Shown here in pieces: positions 32,939 to 41,917 of a DNA stretch of 64,000 nt; positions within the stretch are counted from its first letter, which is position 1; every line of letters begins with the position of its first letter. The notes beneath the pieces are model-generated. The model saw only the letters and a program-made list of their open reading frames with translations, was not told where the DNA came from and made no database searches. Made by a program: the position numbers and the translations under genes. The DNA comes from Kibdelosporangium aridum (GTDB lineage Bacteria; Actinomycetota; Actinomycetes; Mycobacteriales; Pseudonocardiaceae): positions 248,001 through 312,000 of the forward strand of contig NZ_FWXV01000009.1 in NCBI RefSeq assembly GCF_900176515.1, read 5' to 3'.

Positions 32939-35008
32939 ATGGCTGAGGTGATCTTCGACGCCGACCAGCGACTCTGGCTGCTGACTACGGCGACCACGTC
33001 GTACGCGCTGCGGCTGGACGACTCGGACGTGCCCAAGCACGTCTACTGGGGCCCGGCGCTGACCATCGGGCAGGCCGCGTCGATCAAGGTCCCGGTGCTG
33101 TCGAAGATCAGCAGCGTCGACGGGCTCACCGACGAAGAGCTCCTGGTCGAAGGCGGATCCCGGTTCGACGCGCCGTCCCTGCAGGTGAAGTTCTCCGACG
33201 GGACCCGTGCTTTCGAGTGGAAGTACGTGGACTACACCGTTGACGACGGCCACCTGGCGATCCGCTTCACCGACCGGCACTATCCGCTGGAAGTGGTGCT
33301 GCACTACTGGATCGGTGCGGGCACCGACGTGATCGAGCGCTGGACGACCCTGCGGCACACGGGTACGGACGACCCGATCACGTTGCTGCGTACCGATTCC
33401 GCGTCGTGGTTCCTGCCGTACCGCTCCGGGTATCAGGTCACGCACACCATCGGCGGCTGGGCCAGCGAGTTCCGGACGCAGCAAACGCCTGTGCCGTATG
33501 GCGAAACTGTGTTCACGAGCCGTCGTGGGACGTCCAGCCACCAGGCGAACCCGTTCCTTTTCGTTCATGCTGGTGACGAGGTGTGGAGCGGTGCGCTCGC
33601 GTGGAGCGGTTCATGGCGGATCACCTTGCGCCACACGGCCAACGGGCAGACCAGCTTCACCGGCGGCTTCGGGCACGAAGGCCTTTCCTGGCGGCTGAAC
33701 CCGGGCGAAGAGTGGGAAACGCCTGTGTTCGCAGGGCTTTACACCGCTGACGGGCTTGAGGCCGCGTCCCGGCGTTGGCATGCCTATGTGCGTGACCACG
33801 TGTTGCCGCACGCTGATGAGACTCGGCCGATCGTCTACAACTCCTGGGAAGCGACGGAGTTCGACGTCAACGTCACCAACCAGAAGAACCTCGCCGCACG
33901 GGCGGCCGAACTGGGCTGCGAACTGTTCGTGATGGACGACGGCTGGTTCGGTGGCCGTACGCACGACGCTGCTGGGCTCGGCGACTGGACCGTGAACCTC
34001 TCCCGGTTCCCCGGTGGCCTGAATCCGCTGATCGCCGAGGTGCATCGGCTGGGCATGCGGTTCGGCCTGTGGGTCGAGCCGGAAATGGTCAACCCGGACA
34101 GCGAGCTGTACCGCCAGCACCCGGAATGGGTGATGCACATGCCGAACCGGACGCGCACGACCATGCGCAACCAGCTCGTGCTGAACTTCGCGCGGACGGA
34201 TGTCGCGGAGTGGGCCCACAAATGGCTGGACCAGCTGGTCGGCCAGCACGAGATCGACTTCCTGAAGTGGGACATGAACCGCTCCTTCAGCGAAGCGGGC
34301 TGGCCGGCGGAAGCAGACCAGGACAGGCTGTGGCTCGACCACGTCCGGCACGTCTACGCGATCATCGACCGGTTGCGCGCCGACCACCCCGGCCTGCGCA
34401 TCGAAGCCTGCTCGGGTGGCGGCGGCCGGATCGACCTCGGCATGCTCGCCCGGACCGACCAAGCCTGGATCTCCGACAACACGGACGCCTCGCAGCGCAT
34501 CGACATTCAGCGCGGCTACAGCCTGGTCTACCCGGCACGCACGATGTCCGCGTGGGTGACCGACAGCCCGAACCCGTTCACCGGCCGGGTGGTGCCTCTG
34601 GCTTTCCGGTTTCACGTGGCGATGGCCGGAGTCCTCGGCATCGGCGGCAACCTGCTGAACTGGTCTTCTTCCGACCTCGCCGAAGCCAAGGAATTGTTGG
34701 CGCAGTACAAGGAAATCCGGCACGTCGTGCAGCACGGCGTACAGCACCAACTGTCCGCCGGGCCTATCACGGGCGTGCAGTACGTCCTGGGCGATGAGGT
34801 CGTCGTGCTGTTGTGGCGGCCGACGGTGAACTTCGGCCTGCCGCAGCTTCCCGTCCGCCTCAAGGCTTTGAACCCCGCTGCCCGGTACAGCACCGGCTCC
34901 GCCGAGTACGACGGAGCCGTGCTGCTGCACCACGGGTTCGAGCCTGAACTGCCTGCCGGTGACTACGCCAGCACGATGCTGCACTTCACCGAGGTCACGC
35001 CTTCCTGA
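32939..35008 (+). CDS. Intracellular alpha-galactosidase, GH36
   Basis: 689 residues without signal peptide. An N-terminal beta-supersandwich (to about 300) precedes a GH36 barrel: LFVMDDGWFGGR, GLWVEPEMVNPDSELY, nucleophile Asp445 in LKWDMNRSF, ACSGGGGRIDLGML and a candidate acid/base Asp in ISDNTDASQRID. This is the signature of bacterial GH36 alpha-galactosidases that hydrolyse raffinose-family sugars taken up into the cytosol. It diverges from the ROK regulator and ends 14 bases inside the convergent GH42 gene. Confidence 0.93.
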   Translation: MAEVIFDADQRLWLLTTATTSYALRLDDSDVPKHVYWGPALTIGQAASIKVPVLSKISSVDGLTDEELLVEGGSRFDAPSLQVKFSDGTRAFEWKYVDYTVDDGHLAIRFTDRHYPLEVVLHYWIGAGTDVIERWTTLRHTGTDDPITLLRTDSASWFLPYRSGYQVTHTIGGWASEFRTQQTPVPYGETVFTSRRGTSSHQANPFLFVHAGDEVWSGALAWSGSWRITLRHTANGQTSFTGGFGHEGLSWRLNPGEEWETPVFAGLYTADGLEAASRRWHAYVRDHVLPHADETRPIVYNSWEATEFDVNVTNQKNLAARAAELGCELFVMDDGWFGGRTHDAAGLGDWTVNLSRFPGGLNPLIAEVHRLGMRFGLWVEPEMVNPDSELYRQHPEWVMHMPNRTRTTMRNQLVLNFARTDVAEWAHKWLDQLVGQHEIDFLKWDMNRSFSEAGWPAEADQDRLWLDHVRHVYAIIDRLRADHPGLRIEACSGGGGRIDLGMLARTDQAWISDNTDASQRIDIQRGYSLVYPARTMSAWVTDSPNPFTGRVVPLAFRFHVAMAGVLGIGGNLLNWSSSDLAEAKELLAQYKEIRHVVQHGVQHQLSAGPITGVQYVLGDEVVVLLWRPTVNFGLPQLPVRLKALNPAARYSTGSAEYDGAVLLHHGFEPELPAGDYASTMLHFTEVTPS

Positions 35009-36863
35009 CCTCGACCTCGTTGGTGGTGTGGTTCAACAGGATCACGAAGTCACCGCGGCGCGTGGCCTGAACGCCTTCAGGTAGTCCACTAAGGACCGGT
35101 GAGACGGCCGCACCCGCGGTGACTTCGTTCATCAGGCTCCGCATGGCCTCTTCGTCGAGGCGCGTGCCGAGATACCACGCGACACCGCTGCCGAACTCGT
35201 TGCGGGTCAGCGCGGGACCGAAATCGAAGCTGCCCTTGACCGCCGCGGTCTCCGGTTCGATCTCTTCCGACCACAGGGTTCCGGTCGCCGCGCTGCCCAG
35301 GACCTCGACCGTGATCTCGTCCTGCAGCGGCCGGAATTCGGGGATCTTGATGCCGAGCATCTCACGGAACGGCGCCGGGTAGCCGCCGAGGTGGACGCGG
35401 TCGTTGCCGTCGACGATGCCGGAGAAGAACGACATCAGCAGGTGTCCGCCGGAGCGGACGTAGTTGGTGAGGTTCGCCGCGTCCTTGACCAGATACAGGT
35501 TCGGGACCACGACGAGTTTGTACTTGCTCAGGTCGGCGTCCGGGTGCACGACGTCGCAGCCGATGTTGGCTTCGAACAAGGGCGTGTAGTGGCTCAGTAG
35601 CGCGCCCGTCTGCGTCAGCGCTGTGGACGGATGGGAGTCCAGTTCCAGGGCCCACCAGCTGTCCCAGTCCAGGATCAACGCCACCTCGTTGTCCGGCTGC
35701 GTGCCGAGGATCTCGGAGTATTGCTGGAGTTCCGCGCCGAGGGCTGCCACTTCGCGGAAGGTCCGGCTGTCCGGTCCGGCGTGCGGGACCATGCCGGAGT
35801 GGAACTTCTCCGCACCGCCTTGCGACTGACGCCATTGGAAGTACAGGACCGCGTCCGCACCATGGGCGATCGCCTGCCAGCTCCACAGGCGCATCTGGCC
35901 GGGGGCTTTGACCGCGTTACACTCACGCCAGTTCACCGCACTCGGCGCTTGCTCCATCAACATCCACGGCTGGCCGTTGCGTGTTGACCGGATCACGTCG
36001 TAGCTCAGGCCCGCCAGGATATGGGCCTTCTTGTCGAACGGGTCCGGGTAGGAGTCGTAGCTGACCACGTCGACTTCCTTGCCCCAGGCGTACAGGTCCA
36101 GGGTCTTGGCCAGTGGCACGTGGTTCGTCGTGACCGGGGCGTCCGAGTGGCGGCGGATGACTTCCTTTTCCCGCTTGAAGCATTCCAGCAGGGCGTCCGA
36201 GGAGAACCGGGCGAAGTCCAGCTGCTGCGTGGGATTCGCGAACGTCGGGGCGCTGCGGGGTGGCAGGATCTCCTCGAAGCTGTCGTAGCGCTGGGACCAG
36301 AACTTGGTCGACCAGGCCTCGTTGAGGGTTGTGATGTCCTGGTAACGGTTTTCCAGCCAGCCACGGAAATCTTCCGCCGACACGTCGCAGTAGCAGGCGC
36401 GAGTGTGGCAGCCGTATTCGTTGTTGATGTGCCATAAGGCAAGCGCTGGATGATCGTGGTACCGGCTCGCTACTTGGTCGACGAGCCTGGCCGCGTGGTC
36501 ACGGTAGATCGGGCTGGACGGGCAGTAGGCCTGCCGTGCTCCGGGCCAAAGCCTTGTGCCGTCGGCCTTCTGCGGCAACGTTTCCGGGTGCAGCCTGGCC
36601 AGCCAGGGCGGGGGAGAGGCCGTCATCGTCGCGAGGCAGGCCGCGATGTCTGCGTTCGCCAGATTGTCCATCACGCGGTCGAACCAGCCGAAGTCGAACT
36701 CGTTCGGCCGCGGCTCCACCTCGGCCCACGAGAAGATGCCGACGCTCACCATCGACACGCCCGCCTGGCGCATCAGCCGGATGTCCTCGGCCCACACGTC
36801 TTCGGGCCACTGCTCGGGGTTGTAGTCCCCGCCGAAGGCGAATCTGTCCAGCGGCCAGCGCAT
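34995..36863 (-). CDS. Beta-galactosidase, GH42
   Basis: 622 residues, no signal peptide. Family GH42 features in order: FGGDYNPEQWP, acid/base Glu149 in WHINNEYG, zinc-cluster cysteines Cys114, Cys152, Cys157 and Cys159, nucleophile Glu304 in LMEQAPS, then the trimerisation and C-terminal domains. Such enzymes cleave beta-galactosides and galacto-oligosaccharides in the cytosol. The start has an AAGGAG site. A perfect palindrome just upstream may be its operator. With the three alpha-galactosidase-type genes it makes a general galactoside degradation set. Confidence 0.93.
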   Translation of the reverse strand: MRWPLDRFAFGGDYNPEQWPEDVWAEDIRLMRQAGVSMVSVGIFSWAEVEPRPNEFDFGWFDRVMDNLANADIAACLATMTASPPPWLARLHPETLPQKADGTRLWPGARQAYCPSSPIYRDHAARLVDQVASRYHDHPALALWHINNEYGCHTRACYCDVSAEDFRGWLENRYQDITTLNEAWSTKFWSQRYDSFEEILPPRSAPTFANPTQQLDFARFSSDALLECFKREKEVIRRHSDAPVTTNHVPLAKTLDLYAWGKEVDVVSYDSYPDPFDKKAHILAGLSYDVIRSTRNGQPWMLMEQAPSAVNWRECNAVKAPGQMRLWSWQAIAHGADAVLYFQWRQSQGGAEKFHSGMVPHAGPDSRTFREVAALGAELQQYSEILGTQPDNEVALILDWDSWWALELDSHPSTALTQTGALLSHYTPLFEANIGCDVVHPDADLSKYKLVVVPNLYLVKDAANLTNYVRSGGHLLMSFFSGIVDGNDRVHLGGYPAPFREMLGIKIPEFRPLQDEITVEVLGSAATGTLWSEEIEPETAAVKGSFDFGPALTRNEFGSGVAWYLGTRLDEEAMRSLMNEVTAGAAVSPVLSGLPEGVQATRRGDFVILLNHTTNEVEVRKA

Positions 36864-36875
36864 GCATCTCCTTAG

Positions 36876-36889
36876 GTAGGACGTCCTAC
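36876..36889. promoter_or_regulatory. 14-bp perfect palindrome upstream of GH42, candidate operator
   Basis: GTAGGACGTCCTAC lies 13 bases before the GH42 ATG, next to its ribosome site. A perfect 14-bp palindrome in this place is a typical operator for a dimeric repressor (LacI-, GntR- or TetR-type). The only regulator gene in the cluster is the ROK protein, whose own promoter does not carry this sequence, so the binding protein is unknown. Confidence 0.45.
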
Positions 36890-37036
36890 ATCCATCCGGC
36901 GGCAGAATACACCAGATCCCCCACCCAGCCGCCTAACCAAGATCAACAAAACCCCACCTGTCCACAATAAGCGGTTGTCCACAGCGCCCAACCCAGACAT
37001 CTGCCCGAAAACCCCACCCATCGGCAGAGTGAAAGC

Positions 37037-38083
37037 ATGCAAACACAGCACCGCCCCCGAATAGCGATCCGCGACACCGGCGAACTGATCGCCGCCGTCC
37101 CCTACCTGCTGGGCTTCCGCCCAGCTGAGTCCGTGGTGATCTGTGTATATGCGGGCGCGACCCGCACGCAGCTGAGACTGTGCCTGCGTGCCGACATACC
37201 GACGCCTGACCTCTACTACTCACTGGCCGAACAACTCAGAGACCCCGTACTGCGCGCCAATTCCTGTGGCGTGTCGGTGATTGTCGTCTGCGAAGGCGAG
37301 GTGAGACCGCCAGAATCCTTGCCGCACAAGAAACTCGTCGATGCGATCGGCGCGGTCTTCGCCGCGTCCGGTGTGCTCCTGCACCACGCGTTCTGGGTGC
37401 CCGCGATCGAAGAGAACCTCACATGGTGGTGCTACACGGATCTGGAATGCAACGGACTGGTCCCCGATCCAACCTCGTGCACGCTGGCGGCGACAGCCAC
37501 CGCGATGGGAGTGGTGACGTATGACAGCAAAGAAGAACTCCGCACAACGCTGGAACCAACGGATCGTGCCCCGCTCGCGGAACGGGCCGAACGCATCGAG
37601 GCCGCGGCGAAGCTGAACCAGGACGAAGCCCACGGCAGGCGACTGCTCGAAGAGTTGATCGAAGAAGCACGGGAGGGAACATGGACACTCAGCGAGGAAC
37701 GACTCGTCGACTTGGCGGTAGCACTCAGCAACGTCCGCGTCCGCGACGGATGCCTCCGCCCCGAAGTAACCAGCATCGGCCACCCCATCGAACAAGTCTG
37801 GACCGAACTCACCCGAGCACTACCCGCCCCCTACCGCGCACAACCAGCCTGCCTGCTCGCCCTCACAGCATTCCTGCGTGGCGACGGCGTCCTGGCAGGA
37901 GTCGCGATCGACGTAGCCCTCCACGCCGACCCCGAACACAGTTTTGCGAATCTGATGCGTACGTCATTGGATTTCGGTCTACCGCCCGACGCCGTAGCAA
38001 GCGCCATCGCCGAATCCTTCCTCCAACCAACCCCTCCCGAACCTCCCGAACCTCCCGACGAACGTGGTGTCCCGACCAACTAG
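37037..38083 (+). CDS. DUF4192 protein
   Basis: 348 residues. The N-terminal part reads IAIRDTGELIAAVPYLLGFR then SVVICVYAG, the standard opening of the actinobacterial DUF4192 family. A second conserved block near 245-330 has RAQPACLLALTAFLRGDGVL and ALHADPEHSFANLM. The function of the family is unknown; it is widespread in actinomycetes. The tail is a PPEPPEPPDE repeat. The 3' end and stop region have been copied downstream (38078-38270, 39676-39775). No signal peptide is seen. Confidence 0.9.
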   Translation: MQTQHRPRIAIRDTGELIAAVPYLLGFRPAESVVICVYAGATRTQLRLCLRADIPTPDLYYSLAEQLRDPVLRANSCGVSVIVVCEGEVRPPESLPHKKLVDAIGAVFAASGVLLHHAFWVPAIEENLTWWCYTDLECNGLVPDPTSCTLAATATAMGVVTYDSKEELRTTLEPTDRAPLAERAERIEAAAKLNQDEAHGRRLLEELIEEAREGTWTLSEERLVDLAVALSNVRVRDGCLRPEVTSIGHPIEQVWTELTRALPAPYRAQPACLLALTAFLRGDGVLAGVAIDVALHADPEHSFANLMRTSLDFGLPPDAVASAIAESFLQPTPPEPPEPPDERGVPTN

Positions 38084-38178
38084 CCGACGCTCAACCATCA
38101 CCTCGATCCAGCGGTCGAATGTCCCGCTGCTCCTGGATCCCGGTCGCACTCCTGTGAGTGTGGTGCCTGGCTCGATGG
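38078..38178 (+). repeat. Direct repeat A (DUF4192 stop region), copy 1
   Basis: About 100 bp starting at the DUF4192 stop codon (CAACTAGCC, then CTCAACCATC, CCTCGATCCAGCG, TCGAATGTCCCGCTGCTCC, GTGAGTG, GCCTGGCTCGA). It is repeated with about 85 % identity at 39676-39775. The two copies flank the IS481 remnant. Confidence 0.75.
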
Positions 38179-38270
38179 GCTTCGGTCTCCAGTCCGTGAT
38201 GGCGAGTGCCATGTGGAGTTTCCTCCAGCCATTCCCTGCCGAACCTCCCGAACATGCCCGCGCGGACGGG
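38175..38270 (+). repeat. Degenerate copy of the DUF4192 3' coding end
   Basis: CTTCGGTCTCCAGTCCGTGATGGCG onward parallels 37973-38065 inside the gene: FGL, ASAM in place of ASAI, SFLQP, then CCGAACCTCCCGAAC for the PEPPE tail. The reading frame is broken. It is an internal tandem duplication placed right after repeat A. Confidence 0.6.
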
Positions 38271-38539
38271 CTCGAACCACGAGCGGCATCGTTGAGCAAC
38301 GAGGGTGGCGGTGGCCCGGCCGGGGCTGATCACCGGTCTCAATGAAGGACTCCAGATCCATGGTCAGGACAAGGCGTCCCGCGCAGGGCCACCACCACAA
38401 CGTACCTGCCATCGCACGGTTTCAGCTCAGTGCCCGAGGCCCCAGGCGTCGCCAGGTGACGGCGGAACACACGTTGAGCGAACCCCCGGACGGACCATGC
38501 AGCCGATCTCTCAGAAGACCTGCGGTGGTCGTGTTAGGA

Positions 38540-39560
38540 ATAGGCTTTCGTAGGCCGCCTCGGGGCGTTCGACTGTTATTAGGTTGGGAACGCGGCTGGC
38601 GGGTGGTTTGCCTGCGAGTGCGGTGTGGCCGTGGTGATTGTCGGTGTACAGGCATCGCGGGAGCGCTGCTCGTCGTTCGGTTTCTGTCTGGTCGGGGCGG
38701 GTGTAGGCCGATTCGTCGAGCGGGGTGCGGTTGACGCGTTCGACTTTGCCGTTGGTCTGGGGACGGCGAGGGCGCGTGCGTTTGTGGGTGATACCTGCGT
38801 GGCGAGGGTGTCGCGCCGGAGGTGTGAGCGGTAGCAGGATCCGTTGTCGGTGAGGACACGTGATGAACGGTGATCCTGTTGGCGTGGAAGAACAGTTGGG
38901 TTCGTTGCCAGTATGCGGCCGCGGTCTGCTGGGGCTCGTCGGTGAGGATCTCGGTGTAGGCGTGCCTGCTGTGGTCGTCCACGGCGTTGTGCAGGTAGCT
39001 GTGGCCGAGGTTGGCCCGCCGGCGCCCCTTGCGGGGGTGGGCCGGGTCGCGGTGTGCGGAGCTGTTGCGGTGGCCCGCTGTGCGGCCGTGGACTGTGTGG
39101 CCGCCGCCGTCCGGGGATGTTGCCCAGCTTTGTGATGTCGAGGTGGATGAGATCGCCTGGTGCGGGATGTTCGTAGCGGCGGATTGGTTGGCCGGTGGCC
39201 CGGTCGACATGCCGCAGCCGGGCGAGCTGGTAGCGGGCCAGTACCCGGTGCACGGTGGACGGGGAGAGGCCGAGGTAGGCGATGCGGGCCGGTCCCCCTC
39301 GGTGGTCGAGCCGGATTGTGATGATCCGGCGTTCCCGTCGTGCGGGTGTGCGGTTCGGGCTGGTATGCGGACGTGAGGACCTGTCATTCATTCCCGCGGG
39401 GGCCTGTGCGCGGTAGCGGTCGGCTCATCGTGTCGCGGTGCTCACCGATATCTGGAAATCGGTCTGCGGCCTGACGCAGAGACCACCGGTCATCGACGAC
39501 ACACTGGGCCAGGCGCAGCCTGCCCAGCTCGGTCAGTGGTGCGTTGGCGTGAGGAATGAG
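38540..39560 (-). mobile_element. IS481-family transposase, multiply frameshifted remnant
   Basis: The whole IS481 transposase can be followed on the minus strand but only by changing frame at least four times. HANAPLTELGRLRLAQCVVD (N-terminal helix-turn-helix) comes first, then RSSRPHTSPNRTP, HRVLARYQLARLRHVDRATG and GDLIHLDITKLGNIPG (integrase core, first Asp). VDDHSRHAYTEILTDE, VLTDNGSCYRSH (second Asp) and NHHGHTALAGKPPASRVPN (C-terminal end) follow. The start codon appears lost. No clean terminal inverted repeats could be assigned. The element is dead. Confidence 0.8.
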
Positions 39561-39675
39561 GGGCTTCCAGGGTCGCCGGTGCAGATGTCGCAATCCACCC
39601 CGAACCCGGAGGCCCTCGTTCATTCCAAGATCATCCGGCCACATGTCGCCAAAGCGTTCGCAACGCCCTATGTCA

Positions 39676-39775
39676 GTACAAGTAGCCAATGCTCAACCAT
39701 CGCCTCGATCCAGCGATCGAATGTCCCGCTGCTCCTGGATCCTGGATGCCGTTTGTGAGTTTATGCCTGGCTCGA
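39676..39775 (+). repeat. Direct repeat A, copy 2
   Basis: This second copy of the DUF4192 stop-region repeat (CAAGTAGCC...GCCTGGCTCGA) lies just beyond the IS481 remnant, directly before the IS21 fragment. See copy 1 at 38078. Confidence 0.7.
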
Positions 39776-39782
39776 CGGTGGC

Positions 39783-40436
39783 GTGGACACGAAAAGTTCC
39801 TGTTCACGATGCGGATGTCCTTTTCTGACAAGGCGATCCGCCGCGTGATGTCATCGCAGGGACAGGAGACGTTCTTCGCCGGCCATGTCGCGGCGTGCAT
39901 CGAACTGGGCTGGGCCGGCCGGTGTGATCCATTACGACAACTTCTCCACCGCGCGAACTTTGGTGCGGAAAACCTGGTGGTATTCCATGGTTCGACCGAG
40001 GTCGCACGACACCCCGGTTGACCACCGGACCACTGTCTCCAAGTCCTGGTCGGGAAACCAGGCGCGTTGTGCGGGGCGGCCGTCTTGGTCCAGGCGCGGG
40101 AGAAGGGCTGGTTCACCGCCACCCGCCACGCGTTTTGGGCCGCCGCCCGCGCCAAGCATGTCGACCCAGCTGGCACGCGGCTGCTGATCGAGGTCCTGCT
40201 GCACCGGGGAAGTCGTGCTCGGTGGCTGGGGCGGATGCGCCATGTGGACGTGGTCGTCGGCATCCGCGTCGCGTTGGAGTCCGGGTCGATCTCGCCGGAC
40301 GTGGTGACGATCGAAGCCCGCACCGGCACCAGCAAGTCCCCACCCGCTCATCTGGCTGGCATTGCCGCCGCGGAAGCCGGATTCCGCAAGGTGAAGCCAA
40401 ATCAGAGTGCCGCATTGCGCTGTTGTGTGGGCTAGC
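39783..40436 (+). mobile_element. IS21-family IstA transposase remnant
   Basis: Fragments of an IS21 IstA protein occur in shifting frames. FTMRMSFSDKAIRRVMSSQG and ETFFAGHVAACIELG are followed in another frame by VIHYDNFSTA (core Asp region), and then by GTRLLIEVLLHRG with DVVVGIRVALESGSISPDVV (C-terminal end). The N-terminal helix-turn-helix part and the IstB helper gene are absent. With 38084-39775 this makes 2.3 kb without an intact gene. Confidence 0.7.
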
Positions 40437-40445
40437 GTGATCCGC

Positions 40446-40886
40446 ATGTCGTTGGCGATGACGGTTGAGGAACGCCAGGACTTCCTGGCGCAGGTGCACG
40501 TCGCGGTCGTGGCCGTGGCTGACGAGGACGGTCGCGCGCCGTTGGCCATCCCGCTCTGGTACGACTACCGCCCCGGCGGCGAGGTCGCCCTGATCACCGA
40601 GCGGGAAGGCCGCAAGACCGCCCTCATCCGGCGCGCTGGCCGGATCACCCTGTGCGTCCAGGGCACCGTGCTTCCCTACCAGTACGTCTCAGCCGAGGGT
40701 CCGGTCACCGCGATCGAGGACACCGTCACCGTCGAGCAACGCTGGGCCCTCGCCAGTCGCTACCTCGGCCCGGAAGGTGCCGACGCTTACATCGAAAGCA
40801 CCCCCGGCTCCACCGAACGCATGGTCCGCATTCTCATGCGCCCCGAGCACTGGCTAACCCGCGACTACACCAAGGTGTCCACCTAG
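40446..40886 (+). CDS. Pyridoxamine 5'-phosphate oxidase-fold (PPOX) protein
   Basis: 146 residues from ATG 40446 (SLAMTVEERQDFLAQVHVAV). It has the split-barrel flavin-binding pattern: APLAIPLWYDYRPGGEVALI, RKTALIRRAGRITLCVQ and YVSAEGPVTAIED. Actinobacterial relatives bind FMN or F420 and act as reductases, often on unknown substrates. A TAGCGT hexamer ends 7 bases before the ATG, with no ribosome site, so the mRNA may be leaderless. The gene begins directly after the IS21 remnant. Confidence 0.82.
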   Translation: MSLAMTVEERQDFLAQVHVAVVAVADEDGRAPLAIPLWYDYRPGGEVALITEREGRKTALIRRAGRITLCVQGTVLPYQYVSAEGPVTAIEDTVTVEQRWALASRYLGPEGADAYIESTPGSTERMVRILMRPEHWLTRDYTKVST

Positions 40887-41023
40887 CCGCGCCCGTTCCT
40901 CTGCGCACGCGGATCGCCGAACCTCTCGAAGATCCCCAGTGCTGGCGGTGGCCCGTTCCATGCCGCCGGTCTTCCACCTGCCTTGGAGTCGCTGCAGGTC
41001 AGCACCGCTCGTGAGGCGGTTCG

Positions 41024-41051
41024 TTGACGCATTCCGATATAGGCATATGAT
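41024..41051 (+). promoter_or_regulatory. Promoter/operator of the ArsR gene, leaderless
   Basis: TTGACG (41024-41029) and TATGAT (41046-41051) are 16 bases apart. Transcription would begin near 41059, the ATG of MARAATT. The -10 is embedded in ATAT-AGGC-ATAT (41037-41048), an inverted repeat of the kind ArsR-type repressors bind, so autorepression is likely. Confidence 0.55.
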
Positions 41052-41058
41052 GGCCGCC

Positions 41059-41412
41059 ATGGCACGAGCGGCGACGACCTCGGACGCGTTCAACGCGATC
41101 GCCGAGCCGCTGCGGCGGGAGATCCTGGTCCTGCTGCGGGGCGGCGAGCGGCCGGTGACCGAGCTGGCGCGGAATCTGGGGATGAGCCAGCCGCAGGCGT
41201 CCAAGCACCTGCGGGTGCTCCGGGAGGTCGGGCTGGTGCGGGTCCGCGAGGCGGGCAAGCAGCGGCTGTACGGCCTGGACGCCCGCGGGCTGCGGCCGGT
41301 GCACCAGTGGCTGGGCGGCTTCGAGCGGTTCTGGAGCGGCAGCTTCGACCGGCTGGACGAGTACGTGCAGGACGTGAAACAGGAGGAATCACCGGATGGC
41401 GACGACCAGTAG
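41059..41412 (+). CDS. ArsR-family winged-helix repressor
   Basis: 117 residues from ATG 41059; two ATGs at 41047 and 41050 are in frame but overlap the -10 hexamer. The protein is one winged helix: FNAIAEPLRREILVLLRGGE, VTELARNLGMSQPQASKHLR, GLVRVREAGKQRLYGLDARG. No Cys metal site is seen, so it is of the metal-independent type commonly paired with an AHSA1 gene. It overlaps the next gene by 17 bases. Confidence 0.9.
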   Translation: MARAATTSDAFNAIAEPLRREILVLLRGGERPVTELARNLGMSQPQASKHLRVLREVGLVRVREAGKQRLYGLDARGLRPVHQWLGGFERFWSGSFDRLDEYVQDVKQEESPDGDDQ

Positions 41413-41917
41413 CGGCGGCGAGCCCGAACACGCGACCGCGGACCGCGAGATCGTGATGTCCCGGGTCATCAGTGCACCACGGGAGCTGGTGTTCGAAGCG
41501 TTCACGCAGGTCCGGCACCTGTCGCGGTGGTGGGGACCGGAAGGGTTCTCCACCACCACGCGGTCCTTCGAGTTCCGTGTCGGCGGGGCCTGGGACTTCG
41601 TGATGCACGGGCCGGACGGGACCGACTACCAGGAGTGGATCACCTGGCGGGAGATCGTCCGGCCGGAGCGGATCGCGCTGCTGCACGGCGAGTCCCACGA
41701 CGACCCCAACGCCTTCGAGTCGGTCCTGGCTTTCGAGCCGGTCGGTGACGAGACCCGGATCGTGATGCGCACGGTGTTCCCCACCAAGGAACTCCGCGAC
41801 GAAGCGGTGGAGAAATACCACGCGGTCGAAGGCGGCGAGCAGACCCTGCGCAACCTGGCGGCCTACGTCGCCGAACTCGCCCGGAACGAGACCACCCCGA
41901 CGGGAGCGGAAAGCTGA
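41396..41917 (+). CDS. AHSA1/SRPBCC-domain protein
   Basis: 173 residues: VMSRVISAPRELVFEAFTQV, LSRWWGPEGFSTTTRSFEFR, GGAWDFVMHGPDGTDYQEWI and a long C-terminal helix. This is the START-like ligand pocket of the AHSA1 family. In many actinobacteria an ArsR gene and an AHSA1 gene form a two-gene unit, with the latter believed to bind a hydrophobic ligand. Ligand unknown. It overlaps both neighbours (17 bases and 1 base). Confidence 0.88.
   Translation: MATTSSGGEPEHATADREIVMSRVISAPRELVFEAFTQVRHLSRWWGPEGFSTTTRSFEFRVGGAWDFVMHGPDGTDYQEWITWREIVRPERIALLHGESHDDPNAFESVLAFEPVGDETRIVMRTVFPTKELRDEAVEKYHAVEGGEQTLRNLAAYVAELARNETTPTGAES

Noticed and set aside
38540..39560. Intact transposase gene
   Set aside because: The recognisable IS481 protein can be followed only by changing frame at least four times and the start is lost.
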